Positions 7,701 to 16,418 of a stretch of 30,740 nt of DNA are shown one piece after another. Source of the stretch: DASUBN01 sp964584665 (GTDB taxonomy: Bacteria; Pseudomonadota; Gammaproteobacteria; Natronospirales; REEB76). The DNA lies in NCBI GenBank assembly GCA_964584665.1, contig CAZPAO010000026.1, positions 1-30,740 on the forward strand, in the 5' to 3' direction. The first letter of the stretch is position 1, and each line of letters starts with the position of its first letter. The position numbers and the translations under genes were made by a program. The notes beneath the pieces were generated by a model. It made no database searches, was not told the origin of the DNA, and saw nothing but the letters and a program-made list of their open reading frames with translations.

Positions 7701-8813
7701 ATGAATGATGAGTCCCCGAATTCTGGCGGTCATCCCCAGCGCGATTGGGGGGACCTGCTTCGCACCTACATTTGGGTGGCAAGACTCCGCCAGATGCATT
7801 GGCTTTCCGACGACTGGATGGACAGCACGTTTTTGCCGAAGTCACCATCCGGCGAACGGCGTCGGACGTTCATCCGAGTTCGCAGGGAAGGTAATGATGT
7901 TGAGCCAGGATCAATCAAGCGATACGGGTACAGCGTCGTTGACAAGATTGACGCGCATCCAATGTTTAAGGGGTCTGCGCGCTGGTACCGCACGCCACTT
8001 CATCAGCTCCTTATCCCGCCTGGCCTCACCGCCGAGGAGACGACCGCTGAACTCCACGCGCTAGCACGCAGACTTGGACTGTTTCGGGCGACGATGCACC
8101 AGGGATGGGTCGGAAAAGCGTTCTTACCTAACGACAAAGCCTTTGAGTGTTACTCAGAAGAGCGGCTCAAACTTTTCACGGAATTTCTAAAAACCCGCGG
8201 CCACATAGACGACGTCGCCATGCTCGGCCTGCTGTACCGGGAAGCGGTAGGCCAGCGCGCGTTTGAGCTTGCGGTAGCACTCTGGGCAGAGTTCGTTGAG
8301 GCACTCATGAACATGGGAAGGAATCTTGGGCTACCCCAAGTTCAAGCGGACCTCCTTCTCATCCTCGCTCAACGGCGAATAAGCAAGGATGACTGGTCGC
8401 CACTGATCCTTAGTGAACAGACAAGACAGGAGACTGCGGAACATGCAGTTTGGATGGAAAACATATTCACAGTGGCAGGACACGAAAACATCAATAAGAA
8501 GTGGCTCCAGCAAACGGATCTTCAGATGCTGGTCCGCCAAGAAAAGCATCGAGCTACGTATGAGGTAGCGCATAACTGGACGTCTGTATCGCCTGAATTG
8601 CAGTACCTCCTTGATAACTTCGACAAATTCGAAGCAACAGCGCGATACCGCTTCACGAAGACGCTATCGACGAAGATAGAAGTGATGTATCCAACTAAGA
8701 GGGGATTCAAATCAAGGCGGGTCATAAATGATCTGCCTCCGCGCCCAAAGGGCATTGACCCAATGATCGCCAAGCTCAATCGAATAAAAGCCCGCAAAAA
8801 GCCGCCGACGTGA
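7701..8813 (+). CDS. Uncharacterised 370-residue cargo protein
   Basis: I do not recognise this protein. It is soluble, rich in aromatic residues at its N-terminus (RDWGDLLRTYIWVARLRQMHWLSDDW), mainly helical in the middle (residues about 150-260), and ends with a very basic tail (PRPKGIDPMIAKLNRIKARKKPP) that could bind nucleic acid. No signal peptide, membrane segment or catalytic motif was seen. It is divergent from the small HTH-like gene and convergent with the ATPase operon, so it is a transcription unit by itself. Its place next to the tns genes could make it an accessory transposition or defence gene; that is only inference. Base composition is lower in GC than the host genes. Confidence 0.75.
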   Translation: MNDESPNSGGHPQRDWGDLLRTYIWVARLRQMHWLSDDWMDSTFLPKSPSGERRRTFIRVRREGNDVEPGSIKRYGYSVVDKIDAHPMFKGSARWYRTPLHQLLIPPGLTAEETTAELHALARRLGLFRATMHQGWVGKAFLPNDKAFECYSEERLKLFTEFLKTRGHIDDVAMLGLLYREAVGQRAFELAVALWAEFVEALMNMGRNLGLPQVQADLLLILAQRRISKDDWSPLILSEQTRQETAEHAVWMENIFTVAGHENINKKWLQQTDLQMLVRQEKHRATYEVAHNWTSVSPELQYLLDNFDKFEATARYRFTKTLSTKIEVMYPTKRGFKSRRVINDLPPRPKGIDPMIAKLNRIKARKKPPT

Positions 8814-8852
8814 ATTACGTGCCATGTTTCAGTCACGGCCAATAATTTGATG

Positions 8853-8874
8853 CGAATTTAGGACTCTAAATTCG
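8853..8874 (-). terminator. Possible terminator stem at the end of the thyX-HD-ATPase operon
   Basis: CGAATTTA (8853-8860) and TAAATTCG (8867-8874) form a perfect 8-bp stem with a 6-base loop. It overlaps the stop codon of the last gene of the minus-strand operon and lies in the 44-bp convergent gap. The stem is AT-rich and not followed by a strict T-run, so function is uncertain. Confidence 0.4.
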
Positions 8875-9898
8875 TCAGGGAAGGGTGCGCGGCCGCCGCC
8901 TGCGGAAGGTGGGGTTCGCGCAGAAGCTCTTGGAGCTCGAAGAGGGTAACTGTATTCCCTGGCGACGAATATCCTGTTTCGTTGTACTCCATGGGCGATG
9001 CATAAATTATCTGCAGTTGTGGATACTCCAGGGCAGCTAGTCCAGCCCCAATAGTCGAAATCTTAGTGTTCATAGGACAAATAACGGTATTGCTATCAGC
9101 ATGTTTAGACGCATGAGCAAGCACGGCTTTTCTTGCATCATCCGCGTCAATACATGAGAACGTGAATGTATCGACCGCCGTACCGGTCCTCATCTGTCGA
9201 TCAACAAACTCTTTGAGCCTGGCATGGAACCTGGCATTGCGGGAAAAATGCTCCGGTGATACAGACTGCGCCTGGTCTCCAATACCAAGCGAAATCTGAG
9301 CAGGTTCCAGACGTTCGATGATGAGCTGTGCCCTTTCACTCTCGAATCCGACCAAAATCATCAAGTGAAGGCGCTTTGATGGAGAGAGCCGGCCTGGGTA
9401 TCCAAGTACAGATCGAATGGTTGTTACTCCGCGGCTGAGCCAGACATCTTCGTCAGTTGTATTCGTACTGTATTCGCCCGCACTGGTATAGCCAAGGGTT
9501 ATAGTTGCAGGCGTTGGATGCTCACGAATGAGCCCCAGCAATATAAGTAGCTGCTCATGCGTAAAGGTTGTGATGTCGATAAATACGTTTCCGGAGCCCA
9601 CTTCCTTTATCTTGGCAATTATTGACGAAGCAAGAACGTCCGCTGTTTGCGTTGGCGATTCCAGTGAAAGTATGACTTCGCTCGCCTTATCCCCAAACAG
9701 AGACTGGAGTTTCTCGGCTTCTGCTGCCGACGACGCCAAACTCTCCCGGTTCCGAACAATGATGGCGCTCGACGTGACAGAGGCTATGGGAGAAGCAATG
9801 CTTCTGCACCTGGCTTCAAAGCTTGCCGCGCACACAAATAAATCTATGCGCGCTGGCAGTTGCCTACCTAGGTCAGTAAGTTGAACGCGATTAGTCAT
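8858..9898 (-). CDS. Alpha/beta protein of unknown function, last gene of the thyX-HD-ATPase operon
   Basis: I cannot name the family. The 346-residue product reads as an alternating alpha/beta protein: RIDLFVCAASFEARCRS near the start (about 17-33), NVFIDITTFTHEQLLILLGLI in the first half, a second start-like segment RLHLMILVGFE, and a conserved-looking ICPMNTKISTIGAGLAAL at about 273-290. The pattern suggests two Rossmann-like halves, possibly a nucleotide sensor, but this is inference. Its ATG overlaps the ATPase stop by 8 bp (ATGACTAA), so its product is probably made in step with the ATPase. No membrane segment or clear catalytic motif was found. Confidence 0.75.
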   Translation of the reverse strand: MTNRVQLTDLGRQLPARIDLFVCAASFEARCRSIASPIASVTSSAIIVRNRESLASSAAEAEKLQSLFGDKASEVILSLESPTQTADVLASSIIAKIKEVGSGNVFIDITTFTHEQLLILLGLIREHPTPATITLGYTSAGEYSTNTTDEDVWLSRGVTTIRSVLGYPGRLSPSKRLHLMILVGFESERAQLIIERLEPAQISLGIGDQAQSVSPEHFSRNARFHARLKEFVDRQMRTGTAVDTFTFSCIDADDARKAVLAHASKHADSNTVICPMNTKISTIGAGLAALEYPQLQIIYASPMEYNETGYSSPGNTVTLFELQELLREPHLPQAAAAHPSLTNLES

Positions 9899-11741
9899 TG
9901 CCTAATCCCAAGGCCAATTGACGGTCATCAACGACTGATCCGAGGCGATTCTCCTTAAACAATACCACTGCCTGCTTCGGGTTTTGGATGGCCATGGCCA
10001 ACAATTCTGTCGTAACAAACAGATAGCCAGAGAAGCCCGTTGGATCCAGTGTGAAATGTGGGGCAAGGCGCCTTGTCATAATATAACGGCGCGTCCGCCA
10101 CTTGCCTTCTTTCGTGCCAATCGCTGCTTCGTAGAAATAGCCGTTTCTCACACCGAGTCTAATAATTTTCATAATCTCGTCGGGCGGATCATCGGACAGC
10201 GCAATAGAGAACACTCGCCTCTCAGATCGATTGGAAAGCAGAATCTCCTGAAAAATTCCGCCAAGGGCTCGGAGCAGATTTCGTAGCGCCTTAAGCTCCT
10301 TGGCTTCGTCAGTCGCTACACCAGCTATAAGCTCTTGCTCAAGACGGTCAAAGCCACCCAGCATGAGCTCATCAGCCGCAGTTCGCACAACCAAGTCCTG
10401 AATTGTTGGATCGATGCGCGTGACCGACAAGCCTCCAGGCATATCGCCCGTCGGCACTTCATCTTTGATCTCCTGCTGAGCATACATGGTTGAAGCATTG
10501 TCAAGGAAAAACCTAATAATTCCCGACGAGATGTGAACAAGCTGCTGAAATCCAGAATAGCGGTACGTACTGCGATTCTTGGAAGTTCCTCCCAACTGTT
10601 TAATGTAGTCGGGACGAGCATAGCGGTAGGCATCATCTCCAGCTCGATAGCCGCGCCGCTTGATTGCCCATTGCTTTTTCAAAGATTCAGCTATAGCTGT
10701 GATCGCATCCTCTTGTTCCTCATCCTCAGGGAAGAAATCTGAGATGTCAGCCGTGATGCCGAAGTCATTAAGACGTTTCTGGACAACTTTCTCCACCCAT
10801 TGTGGATATCTATTGGCAGAGGACGAGCCAGTGTGGATAGACGATACATGAATTTCTCTGAAATCATGCGGAGTTTCAATCCGCTGACGCGAGGTAGTGA
10901 GATATGTCTTATAGGCAAGCTGCGTCGAAATCTTGAACGCCACATCGCGCCCTGTGCGGTATGAGACCCATGTGTTCAATACTTGCGTCTGAAGAATATT
11001 TAAGTTGTCGGCATCGTCCAGCAGCACGTAGATAGGCTTACCTGCAGGCATTACGCTCAAGCTTTTCAGACGACACATAACCGGATAGAGAAAATCGCGA
11101 TACCCCAGCAGCGGTCCCTTGTAAGACTGGTATTCAGTCGTAAATGAGTTGCGGCGCAGATAGTCCAGCGCAGCACCGTACATGGCATCAAGCACCGCCG
11201 AAGCGGCGTTTAGGATATCTAGCATGCTCTGAGCATCTTTGATTTGTGTCAGCGCTTGGGCCAAAAGAGCTATAGCCCTCTCATCCGATCCAGGTTGGAT
11301 TCTCGGCAGCACATCCTGGAGAACAAATTTTCTAAATTCGTCTCTGGCGTGAGTAGTATCCAGCCCAGGCATGCAGTTCTGAGCGACTGACTGAAACACT
11401 TTGGAGCCAAGAAAAGAAACCAGTGAGTGCTCGGCCAGTACCAGTCCTGCATATTGATCCTTCAGCCGATCGTACTCCGCCACATCAAGTCCTGTCGCTT
11501 TGATGGTGGCGTAAATACCAAGATAGGGAAGCTCATTAAGCTGCTTTCCTGTCGCAATCATCTGGCAATCAGGAGCCATTGTTCTCAGCATCATGCTCTT
11601 TCCACAGCCGCGGTGACCATGGATGAAGACGTGCTCGGGTCCTCCGATCTCCAGGCTCTCGGCAACCGGCACAAAGAGCTTCATGACCTGCTCAGCGGAC
11701 ATTTCTTCCGGTGAGTAAACCTTGAATGGATTGGTGTTCAC
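9891..11741 (-). CDS. AAA/ORC-like P-loop ATPase in defence-like operon
   Basis: The 616-residue product has Walker A GHRGCGKS (42-49) close to the N-terminus and Walker B IYVLLDDAD (237-245), with a helical insert of nearly 190 residues between them. After Walker B come a sensor-like stretch (FKISTQLAYKTYL) and a C-terminal part with winged-helix character. This layout recalls ORC/CDC6-like and STAND-type ATPases that act as switches in bacterial conflict systems. The start is GTG at 11739-11741, overlapping the HD gene stop (GTGA); the stop overlaps the next gene. It probably couples a sensor to the HD enzyme or the downstream protein; this is inferred from the arrangement. Confidence 0.8.
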   Translation of the reverse strand: MNTNPFKVYSPEEMSAEQVMKLFVPVAESLEIGGPEHVFIHGHRGCGKSMMLRTMAPDCQMIATGKQLNELPYLGIYATIKATGLDVAEYDRLKDQYAGLVLAEHSLVSFLGSKVFQSVAQNCMPGLDTTHARDEFRKFVLQDVLPRIQPGSDERAIALLAQALTQIKDAQSMLDILNAASAVLDAMYGAALDYLRRNSFTTEYQSYKGPLLGYRDFLYPVMCRLKSLSVMPAGKPIYVLLDDADNLNILQTQVLNTWVSYRTGRDVAFKISTQLAYKTYLTTSRQRIETPHDFREIHVSSIHTGSSSANRYPQWVEKVVQKRLNDFGITADISDFFPEDEEQEDAITAIAESLKKQWAIKRRGYRAGDDAYRYARPDYIKQLGGTSKNRSTYRYSGFQQLVHISSGIIRFFLDNASTMYAQQEIKDEVPTGDMPGGLSVTRIDPTIQDLVVRTAADELMLGGFDRLEQELIAGVATDEAKELKALRNLLRALGGIFQEILLSNRSERRVFSIALSDDPPDEIMKIIRLGVRNGYFYEAAIGTKEGKWRTRRYIMTRRLAPHFTLDPTGFSGYLFVTTELLAMAIQNPKQAVVLFKENRLGSVVDDRQLALGLGND

Positions 11742-12820
11742 CGATCCTTCTCCTTGGCTAGCTTTTTAGCAATTGCCGAACCAGACATGCCTCGCAACTG
11801 CCCCTTCCAGAGTCCATCAGGCTCTGGATATCCCTGTTCCTCAATAATCACTACTTTGGGCTTTGCCCATTTCTGTGTGACCACCTGCCCTTCGATCCTT
11901 ACCTGCCTCACAATTGAAATCTCAGCTTCTATCCGATCTGTACGCAACACCGGATCAATAAAGCGATTGCAATAGATGCGCTCTGCATTCAACTTGGCTA
12001 TGCGCTCGTAGGCATCGTCTAAGAGGTAGTGCTCATCTGGCCTCTGCTGCTTATGCAGAGGCGTGGGGAATTTCTTTTCAAGATTCTTGCTGTCGAAATT
12101 CAATTTGAGTTTGAAGGTTTTTGTCTCACGGTGTGGCATAGCACTCTTGATGCTTGCCGCATACAAATGAAAAAGCTTGTTTCCAGGAGGCAATCGCCCT
12201 GACTCGAGGAGAACGATAGCAGCCCGCCCTCGATGTTCACAAATCTCATCCGCGAACCTAACTAACGCCGCAATAGCACGAGGTGAGCAAGGTCCCGCAC
12301 CAATGGTGTCTCGCTCCGGTAGCTCTGCAATTGTGTCCTTGCTTCCGGCCTCAGTTTTGCCGCCGTGAGCCGCCGCAATCCTCGTGACCAAATCTGCTTC
12401 AAATCTGTCGCTGCAGGCATTGGGCACTTTTGCGAGAATCTCACCGACGCGTCGCTCATGATGTTCCCGACCGGCAATATTGCCCGTGTCATGAAGACGG
12501 ATTGCCATCAGCAACAGAAAGACGTCGTATGGCCCCAGTCCAATCTCAGTTCCATCCTTGAGCGGCTTCTCTAACAAGAAACCGGCATAACGCACCACTT
12601 CATCAAAATGCTCCGGACCGTGATCCGTGTAGATGCCTGGCGATCTGGAAAGAAAGGCCAGCCCTGCGTTAATACCCGGATATATCTTCTCTCTAAGATA
12701 GCTAAGGAGGGACATGTAGTGAGCCCAGTAATCTGAACCATGGTCAGGAAACCGCGAAGTGCTCGCTTCAATGGATGCCTTCAGCCAAATCTCCAGCGGC
12801 AGCAGTGGGCGAGACGTCAC
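11738..12820 (-). CDS. HD-superfamily phosphohydrolase
   Basis: HD enzymes are metal-dependent phosphohydrolases acting on nucleotides or cyclic nucleotides. The 360-residue product has candidate ligands His67 (YTDHGPEHF), His110-Asp111 (RLHDTGN), His119/His120, His152 (AAHGGK) and Asp191 (RFADEICEHRGRA), a complete H...HD...H...D set, with a C-terminal extension of about 150 residues. Start is GTG at 12818-12820, overlapping the thyX stop as GTGA; its own stop overlaps the ATPase start. Substrate cannot be read from sequence; the thyX neighbour makes a dNTP or dNMP substrate a testable idea. Confidence 0.85.
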   Translation of the reverse strand: MTSRPLLPLEIWLKASIEASTSRFPDHGSDYWAHYMSLLSYLREKIYPGINAGLAFLSRSPGIYTDHGPEHFDEVVRYAGFLLEKPLKDGTEIGLGPYDVFLLLMAIRLHDTGNIAGREHHERRVGEILAKVPNACSDRFEADLVTRIAAAHGGKTEAGSKDTIAELPERDTIGAGPCSPRAIAALVRFADEICEHRGRAAIVLLESGRLPPGNKLFHLYAASIKSAMPHRETKTFKLKLNFDSKNLEKKFPTPLHKQQRPDEHYLLDDAYERIAKLNAERIYCNRFIDPVLRTDRIEAEISIVRQVRIEGQVVTQKWAKPKVVIIEEQGYPEPDGLWKGQLRGMSGSAIAKKLAKEKDR

Positions 12821-13638
12821 TTGCTGTCACCATTCAGCAGATTTAGTAATTGGCGTGCGGCATCAGAATCCGACTTCTGCAAGAAGTCTCTCACAGCGCG
12901 GACGGTTTTCCCTGGCAAGCGAACGCCAGAGAGCGAGTGCTCTTTGAATGCGGCGTATGACATCGGCGCAACAGCCTCAGCGCATGTCGCAATCACTTTG
13001 CCGTATTCCTGAATTTCCAACTGGGCATGGCTGTCGAGACGCAAGTGCAGGAAATGGAAGAGATTATGAAGGTCGATTTGCCAATAAAATTGAGTGTACA
13101 GGCTAAGCGGCAGATTTATGCGGGCGAGCTCGCGCGATACATCTTGCTGCAAATAAGATTCGTACCTACGAAAGGCAGCGATCTGATCTTCTTCGATTGT
13201 CTTTAGAAATTCTTCTTGAACACTCGCATCCAATTGATCGTCTGATCGACCTTGGCGGTTCTTGTTGCTCTGTGGCCGTACATGCTCTGCTTGAGGCACG
13301 TAGAACTCATCAGCCATCACACTGTAGCGGCCGGAAATCTCGTTCATACGCGCCGTGCGATGGCGGACCCATTGGCGAGCAACGAAGATAGGTGTCTTTA
13401 CGTGGAACGTGAGCACTACCTGCTCGAATGGCGAGGTATGCCCATGCTTCATGAGGTAATTGATTAGGCCAGCGTCTTCGCGGACCGTCTTGGTTCCGGC
13501 GCCGTAAGACACGCGGGCGGACTGGACGACGCGAGCATCGCCGCCCATATAATCAACGAGCCGAACGAACCCCTTGTCTAGGACCGGAAGTTCCTTGTCC
13601 AGAAGCGCCTCAGCTTCAGGCACCACCACATGAGCCAT
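12817..13638 (-). CDS. thyX: Flavin-dependent thymidylate synthase ThyX
   Basis: ThyX makes dTMP from dUMP with methylene-tetrahydrofolate, FAD and NADPH, without producing dihydrofolate. The 273-residue product has the diagnostic RHRx7S motif (Arg92-His93-Arg94 to Ser102, in RHRTARMNEISGRYS), the ARINLPLSLYT segment, and the FHFLHLRLDSHAQLEI helix with the conserved arginine. It looks catalytically complete, with normal length. An AAGGGG lies about 10 nt before the ATG. Unusually it opens a four-gene overlapping operon with an HD enzyme and an ATPase inside a transposon, and follows the methyltransferase gene by only 41 bp, so it may share its transcript. Confidence 0.95.
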   Translation of the reverse strand: MAHVVVPEAEALLDKELPVLDKGFVRLVDYMGGDARVVQSARVSYGAGTKTVREDAGLINYLMKHGHTSPFEQVVLTFHVKTPIFVARQWVRHRTARMNEISGRYSVMADEFYVPQAEHVRPQSNKNRQGRSDDQLDASVQEEFLKTIEEDQIAAFRRYESYLQQDVSRELARINLPLSLYTQFYWQIDLHNLFHFLHLRLDSHAQLEIQEYGKVIATCAEAVAPMSYAAFKEHSLSGVRLPGKTVRAVRDFLQKSDSDAARQLLNLLNGDSK

Positions 13639-13679
13639 GGGAATCCCCTTCCCCCTAATCCCTGATCCCAGATTCTAGG

Positions 13680-14783
13680 CTAGCCGTGCGCCGCAAGTAT
13701 ACGGCTGAAAAGGGCCTTAGCCAGGAGGGGGGGAACGGCGTTTCCGACCTGCTGCTGCTGGAATCCCACAGATCCTTTGAAAACAAACTTATCGGGAAAC
13801 GACTGCAGCCGCGCCGCCTCCCTAACCGAAAGGCCTCGGTTCGCGGTGGGATGGATCAGCATGTTCTTCCTGAAATTGCCAATGACCACCGATGGCTTGC
13901 TCTCGCGGAGCCGGTGGTAGATGCCCGTGTGGCACCGGGAACGATCCGTGTAATTGCGCATGAGCTTCGCGGGAATGTCTTCCCAATTCCCGCCCTGGGG
14001 AATGTGGTCGTAGCGCTTCACGATGTGCGGCGCATTGTTGGTGACCAGGTTGTTCGTACATAACTCAAGATCACCGCGCATCGCCCTGGCGTAGGCGCTT
14101 TGCGCCTCGTCCTTGTACTCAGCTTCATCCGCCATGGATCCATTCCGCAGAACCGGAAGATCCTGGAAAGCTTGCTTGACCGTTACGGGCATCTTTGTGG
14201 TGGGCTGAGGGAACTTGAACTTTGCGTTGGCGTTGTTGGCCACGATGAAGAATCGCGAACGAACCTGAGGTACACCGAAATCCTTGGCATTCAGCACTGC
14301 CGATGAAGTCGTATAGCCGAGATCCTGGATCTGGCTGTTGACTCGCTCGGCGAACTTGCCGCCTTCAGTCTCAAGAATGCCCTTCACGTTCTCGAATACA
14401 ACCCACTCGGGCTGCAGCTCGCGGACGATTCTCAGGAATTCCTGAAACAGCCAGTTATTCTCGTTTTCGGAAGACCGCGTGCGCTGGTTCGAAGTCGAGA
14501 AGCCTTGGCATGGCGGTCCGCCAAAAACTACCAGGGGGATGCGGCGGCGCCTGTTGCGAGGTATGTGCAGCTCGCGGATATCGCGGGAGTGCATGCCCAG
14601 CTTCGGCTTGTGATTGAACAGGTAGGTTTGCACGGCGTTGGGGTCGCACTCGACTGCGTACCGCACGTCTATGCCCGCTTCCTGGGCTCCGAGGGACATG
14701 CCCCCAGCTCCTGAGAATAAATCGATGCCTATCACGCCGAGACCCCGGAAAAAGCCAAATTCCCAAGACGCAGCGTTGTCCAT
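13680..14783 (-). CDS. DNA (cytosine-5-)-methyltransferase
   Basis: Type II-style C5 methyltransferase. Numbered from the ATG at 14781-14783, it has motif I IGIDLFSGAGG, the catalytic GGPPCQGFS loop (Cys92), ENVKG (131-135), and the late motifs VPQVRSRFFIVA and QQVGNAVPP; the target-recognition region is between about residues 210 and 300. An in-frame TTG at 14801 is a possible earlier start; neither has a clear ribosome site. It is divergent from the predicted nuclease gene at 14953 and near a vsr gene, so it most likely protects DNA against the system on its right. The thyX operon follows at 41 bp on the same strand. Confidence 0.95.
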   Translation of the reverse strand: MDNAASWEFGFFRGLGVIGIDLFSGAGGMSLGAQEAGIDVRYAVECDPNAVQTYLFNHKPKLGMHSRDIRELHIPRNRRRRIPLVVFGGPPCQGFSTSNQRTRSSENENNWLFQEFLRIVRELQPEWVVFENVKGILETEGGKFAERVNSQIQDLGYTTSSAVLNAKDFGVPQVRSRFFIVANNANAKFKFPQPTTKMPVTVKQAFQDLPVLRNGSMADEAEYKDEAQSAYARAMRGDLELCTNNLVTNNAPHIVKRYDHIPQGGNWEDIPAKLMRNYTDRSRCHTGIYHRLRESKPSVVIGNFRKNMLIHPTANRGLSVREAARLQSFPDKFVFKGSVGFQQQQVGNAVPPLLAKALFSRILAAHG

Positions 14784-14871
14784 CGGGCTGCGTACTGTCA
14801 AGTTTTCGGCAGTCCACCTGCGCGGACAGCCTATTTATAGGACATTCCAGAACTCATAAGCATACCAGCAA

Positions 14872-14895
14872 CCGCTCCGCTGCGCAGCGGAGCGG
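14872..14895. promoter_or_regulatory. Perfect 24-bp palindrome between divergent methyltransferase and nuclease genes
   Basis: CCGCTCCGCTGC (14872-14883) is followed with no gap by its exact reverse complement (14884-14895). It lies midway in the 169-bp divergent region. A smaller imperfect palindrome CCTATTTATAGG (14830-14841), containing a -10-like TATAAA on the minus strand, sits on the methyltransferase side. A dimeric regulator site controlling both genes is plausible; no C-protein gene was recognised. Confidence 0.6.
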
Positions 14896-14952
14896 GGTTC
14901 TGCCACCCGACTTTGGCTCCTGCCAGGCCGGCCAATTCGGTACCCTGAGCTC

Positions 14953-16410
14953 ATGGCTGACGACGTGAATAAAGAAGGGGTCTTTGACCTCTCCGACGCC
15001 GAGGGCGTCAATGAATCGGAACGGCTGCTCATGCAGCTGTGCCGCAGGTCGTTCCTGAGCCTGTGGTCTTACGCCAACTTACACACCGACGAGGGGCTGC
15101 ACGGCGGCAGTCATGCTCCGAAGGAATTCACCGACGTCCTCGTGGTCTTCGGTGACGACGTGATCCTCTTCTCTGACAAGCACATCCGCTATGACGAAGC
15201 AGCTGACCCTGCGGTGGCTTGGGGCCGCTGGCGCAAGCGAGCCATCGATAAATCGGTCAAGCAACTCTACGGCGCGGTGAGCTGGCTCCGGCGCTACCCG
15301 GACCGAATATTCCTCGACCCCCAATGTATGCGTCGCCCACCGGTGCAGCTGCCAGCGCCGGAACGAGCCAGATACCGCCTGGTGGCAGTGACGCGCGGCA
15401 GCGCCTGCGCCTGCGCTCGGCAATTTCCCGGCAGTCTCGGGACACACAGATTAAATACCGGAGTCCAGGGCATCGCCGGCGACATACCGTTCACAGTTGG
15501 CGGCCCCGCTGCCGGCAAGCCTTTCGTGCACGTTTTCGATGAGTTGGCCCTAGAGATAGTGATGAATGAGATGGATACTGTCGCCGACTTTCTCCGATAC
15601 CTGCAAGCACGCGAACGGTTTCTGTCGAACCAGGCAATGCAGGTGATTGCCCCTGGGGAAGAACAGCTGGTCTCGGCCTACCTCATGAATATGGAGGGCG
15701 ACAATCACTACTTCCTCTCCGACCGTGACGCGAGGCCGGATATCCTGGTCGTCGATGAAACCCACTACAAGGGGCTACTGAGCCGGCCGGAATACCAGAC
15801 GAAGAAGCGCGCTGACATAGACAGCTATTTTTGGGACGAACTCATCGAGCGCTTCATCGAGACAGGCGGTCCTAGAATCGTGCATCCAGACTCGGACCAG
15901 CCGCCCAGCGAAACGGAGATTGCCCTGCGGTTAATGGCAGGCGAAAGCCGATTCCGGCGCAGGCTGCTCGTCAGCGCCCTGAAGGACTTGATTGCGGTTG
16001 CCGCCCAGAGGCCAGGAACCCGACGGGTCAGGCTGTTCTCTACTTTGCAGGAACCGGAAACCTGCTACGTCCTCCTGCTGGCACCCAAGAGAGATGAAGA
16101 ATCCTACCAAGAGTACCGTGCGCACAGGGCTGCAGTCCTGCATGCCTATTGCAGGTGCGCAAAGCTGCGCCGCCCCGACGGAGTCCAGTTCATCGGCCTC
16201 GCTATGGATCATCCGGTGAAGAATTATCCTGGCAGCAGTGAGGACCTGATGGTCTGGACATGGACCGAGTTTACGCCGGAGGTGCGTCAGGAGCTTGAGA
16301 GGATGCGGCAGGAGCTCGGAATTCTGGGCGAGCGCATGACTCAGGCTGAAGCTCATGCCGACGAATTTCCTGCCGCAGGAGCCAAGCTTGCCCCAGGGGC
16401 GAAGGCATAG
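14953..16410 (+). CDS. Predicted PD-(D/E)XK-type nuclease protein of the restriction module
   Basis: The 485-residue product has near its N-terminus the stretch KEFTDVLVVFGDDVILFSDKH (acid residues Glu58 and Asp61, then Asp75-Lys76 after a beta-strand), a pattern like the restriction-endonuclease fold of NERD/Mrr-type proteins (D...xDK). The rest is helical, with a late coiled segment (RQELERMRQELGILGERMTQAEAHADE). It begins the plus-strand pair with vsr (8 bp apart) and is divergent from the methyltransferase. It is therefore the best candidate for the cutting subunit. The fold assignment is by motif only; no family name is certain. Confidence 0.75.
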   Translation: MADDVNKEGVFDLSDAEGVNESERLLMQLCRRSFLSLWSYANLHTDEGLHGGSHAPKEFTDVLVVFGDDVILFSDKHIRYDEAADPAVAWGRWRKRAIDKSVKQLYGAVSWLRRYPDRIFLDPQCMRRPPVQLPAPERARYRLVAVTRGSACACARQFPGSLGTHRLNTGVQGIAGDIPFTVGGPAAGKPFVHVFDELALEIVMNEMDTVADFLRYLQARERFLSNQAMQVIAPGEEQLVSAYLMNMEGDNHYFLSDRDARPDILVVDETHYKGLLSRPEYQTKKRADIDSYFWDELIERFIETGGPRIVHPDSDQPPSETEIALRLMAGESRFRRRLLVSALKDLIAVAAQRPGTRRVRLFSTLQEPETCYVLLLAPKRDEESYQEYRAHRAAVLHAYCRCAKLRRPDGVQFIGLAMDHPVKNYPGSSEDLMVWTWTEFTPEVRQELERMRQELGILGERMTQAEAHADEFPAAGAKLAPGAKA

Positions 16411-16418
16411 TAGCGGCC

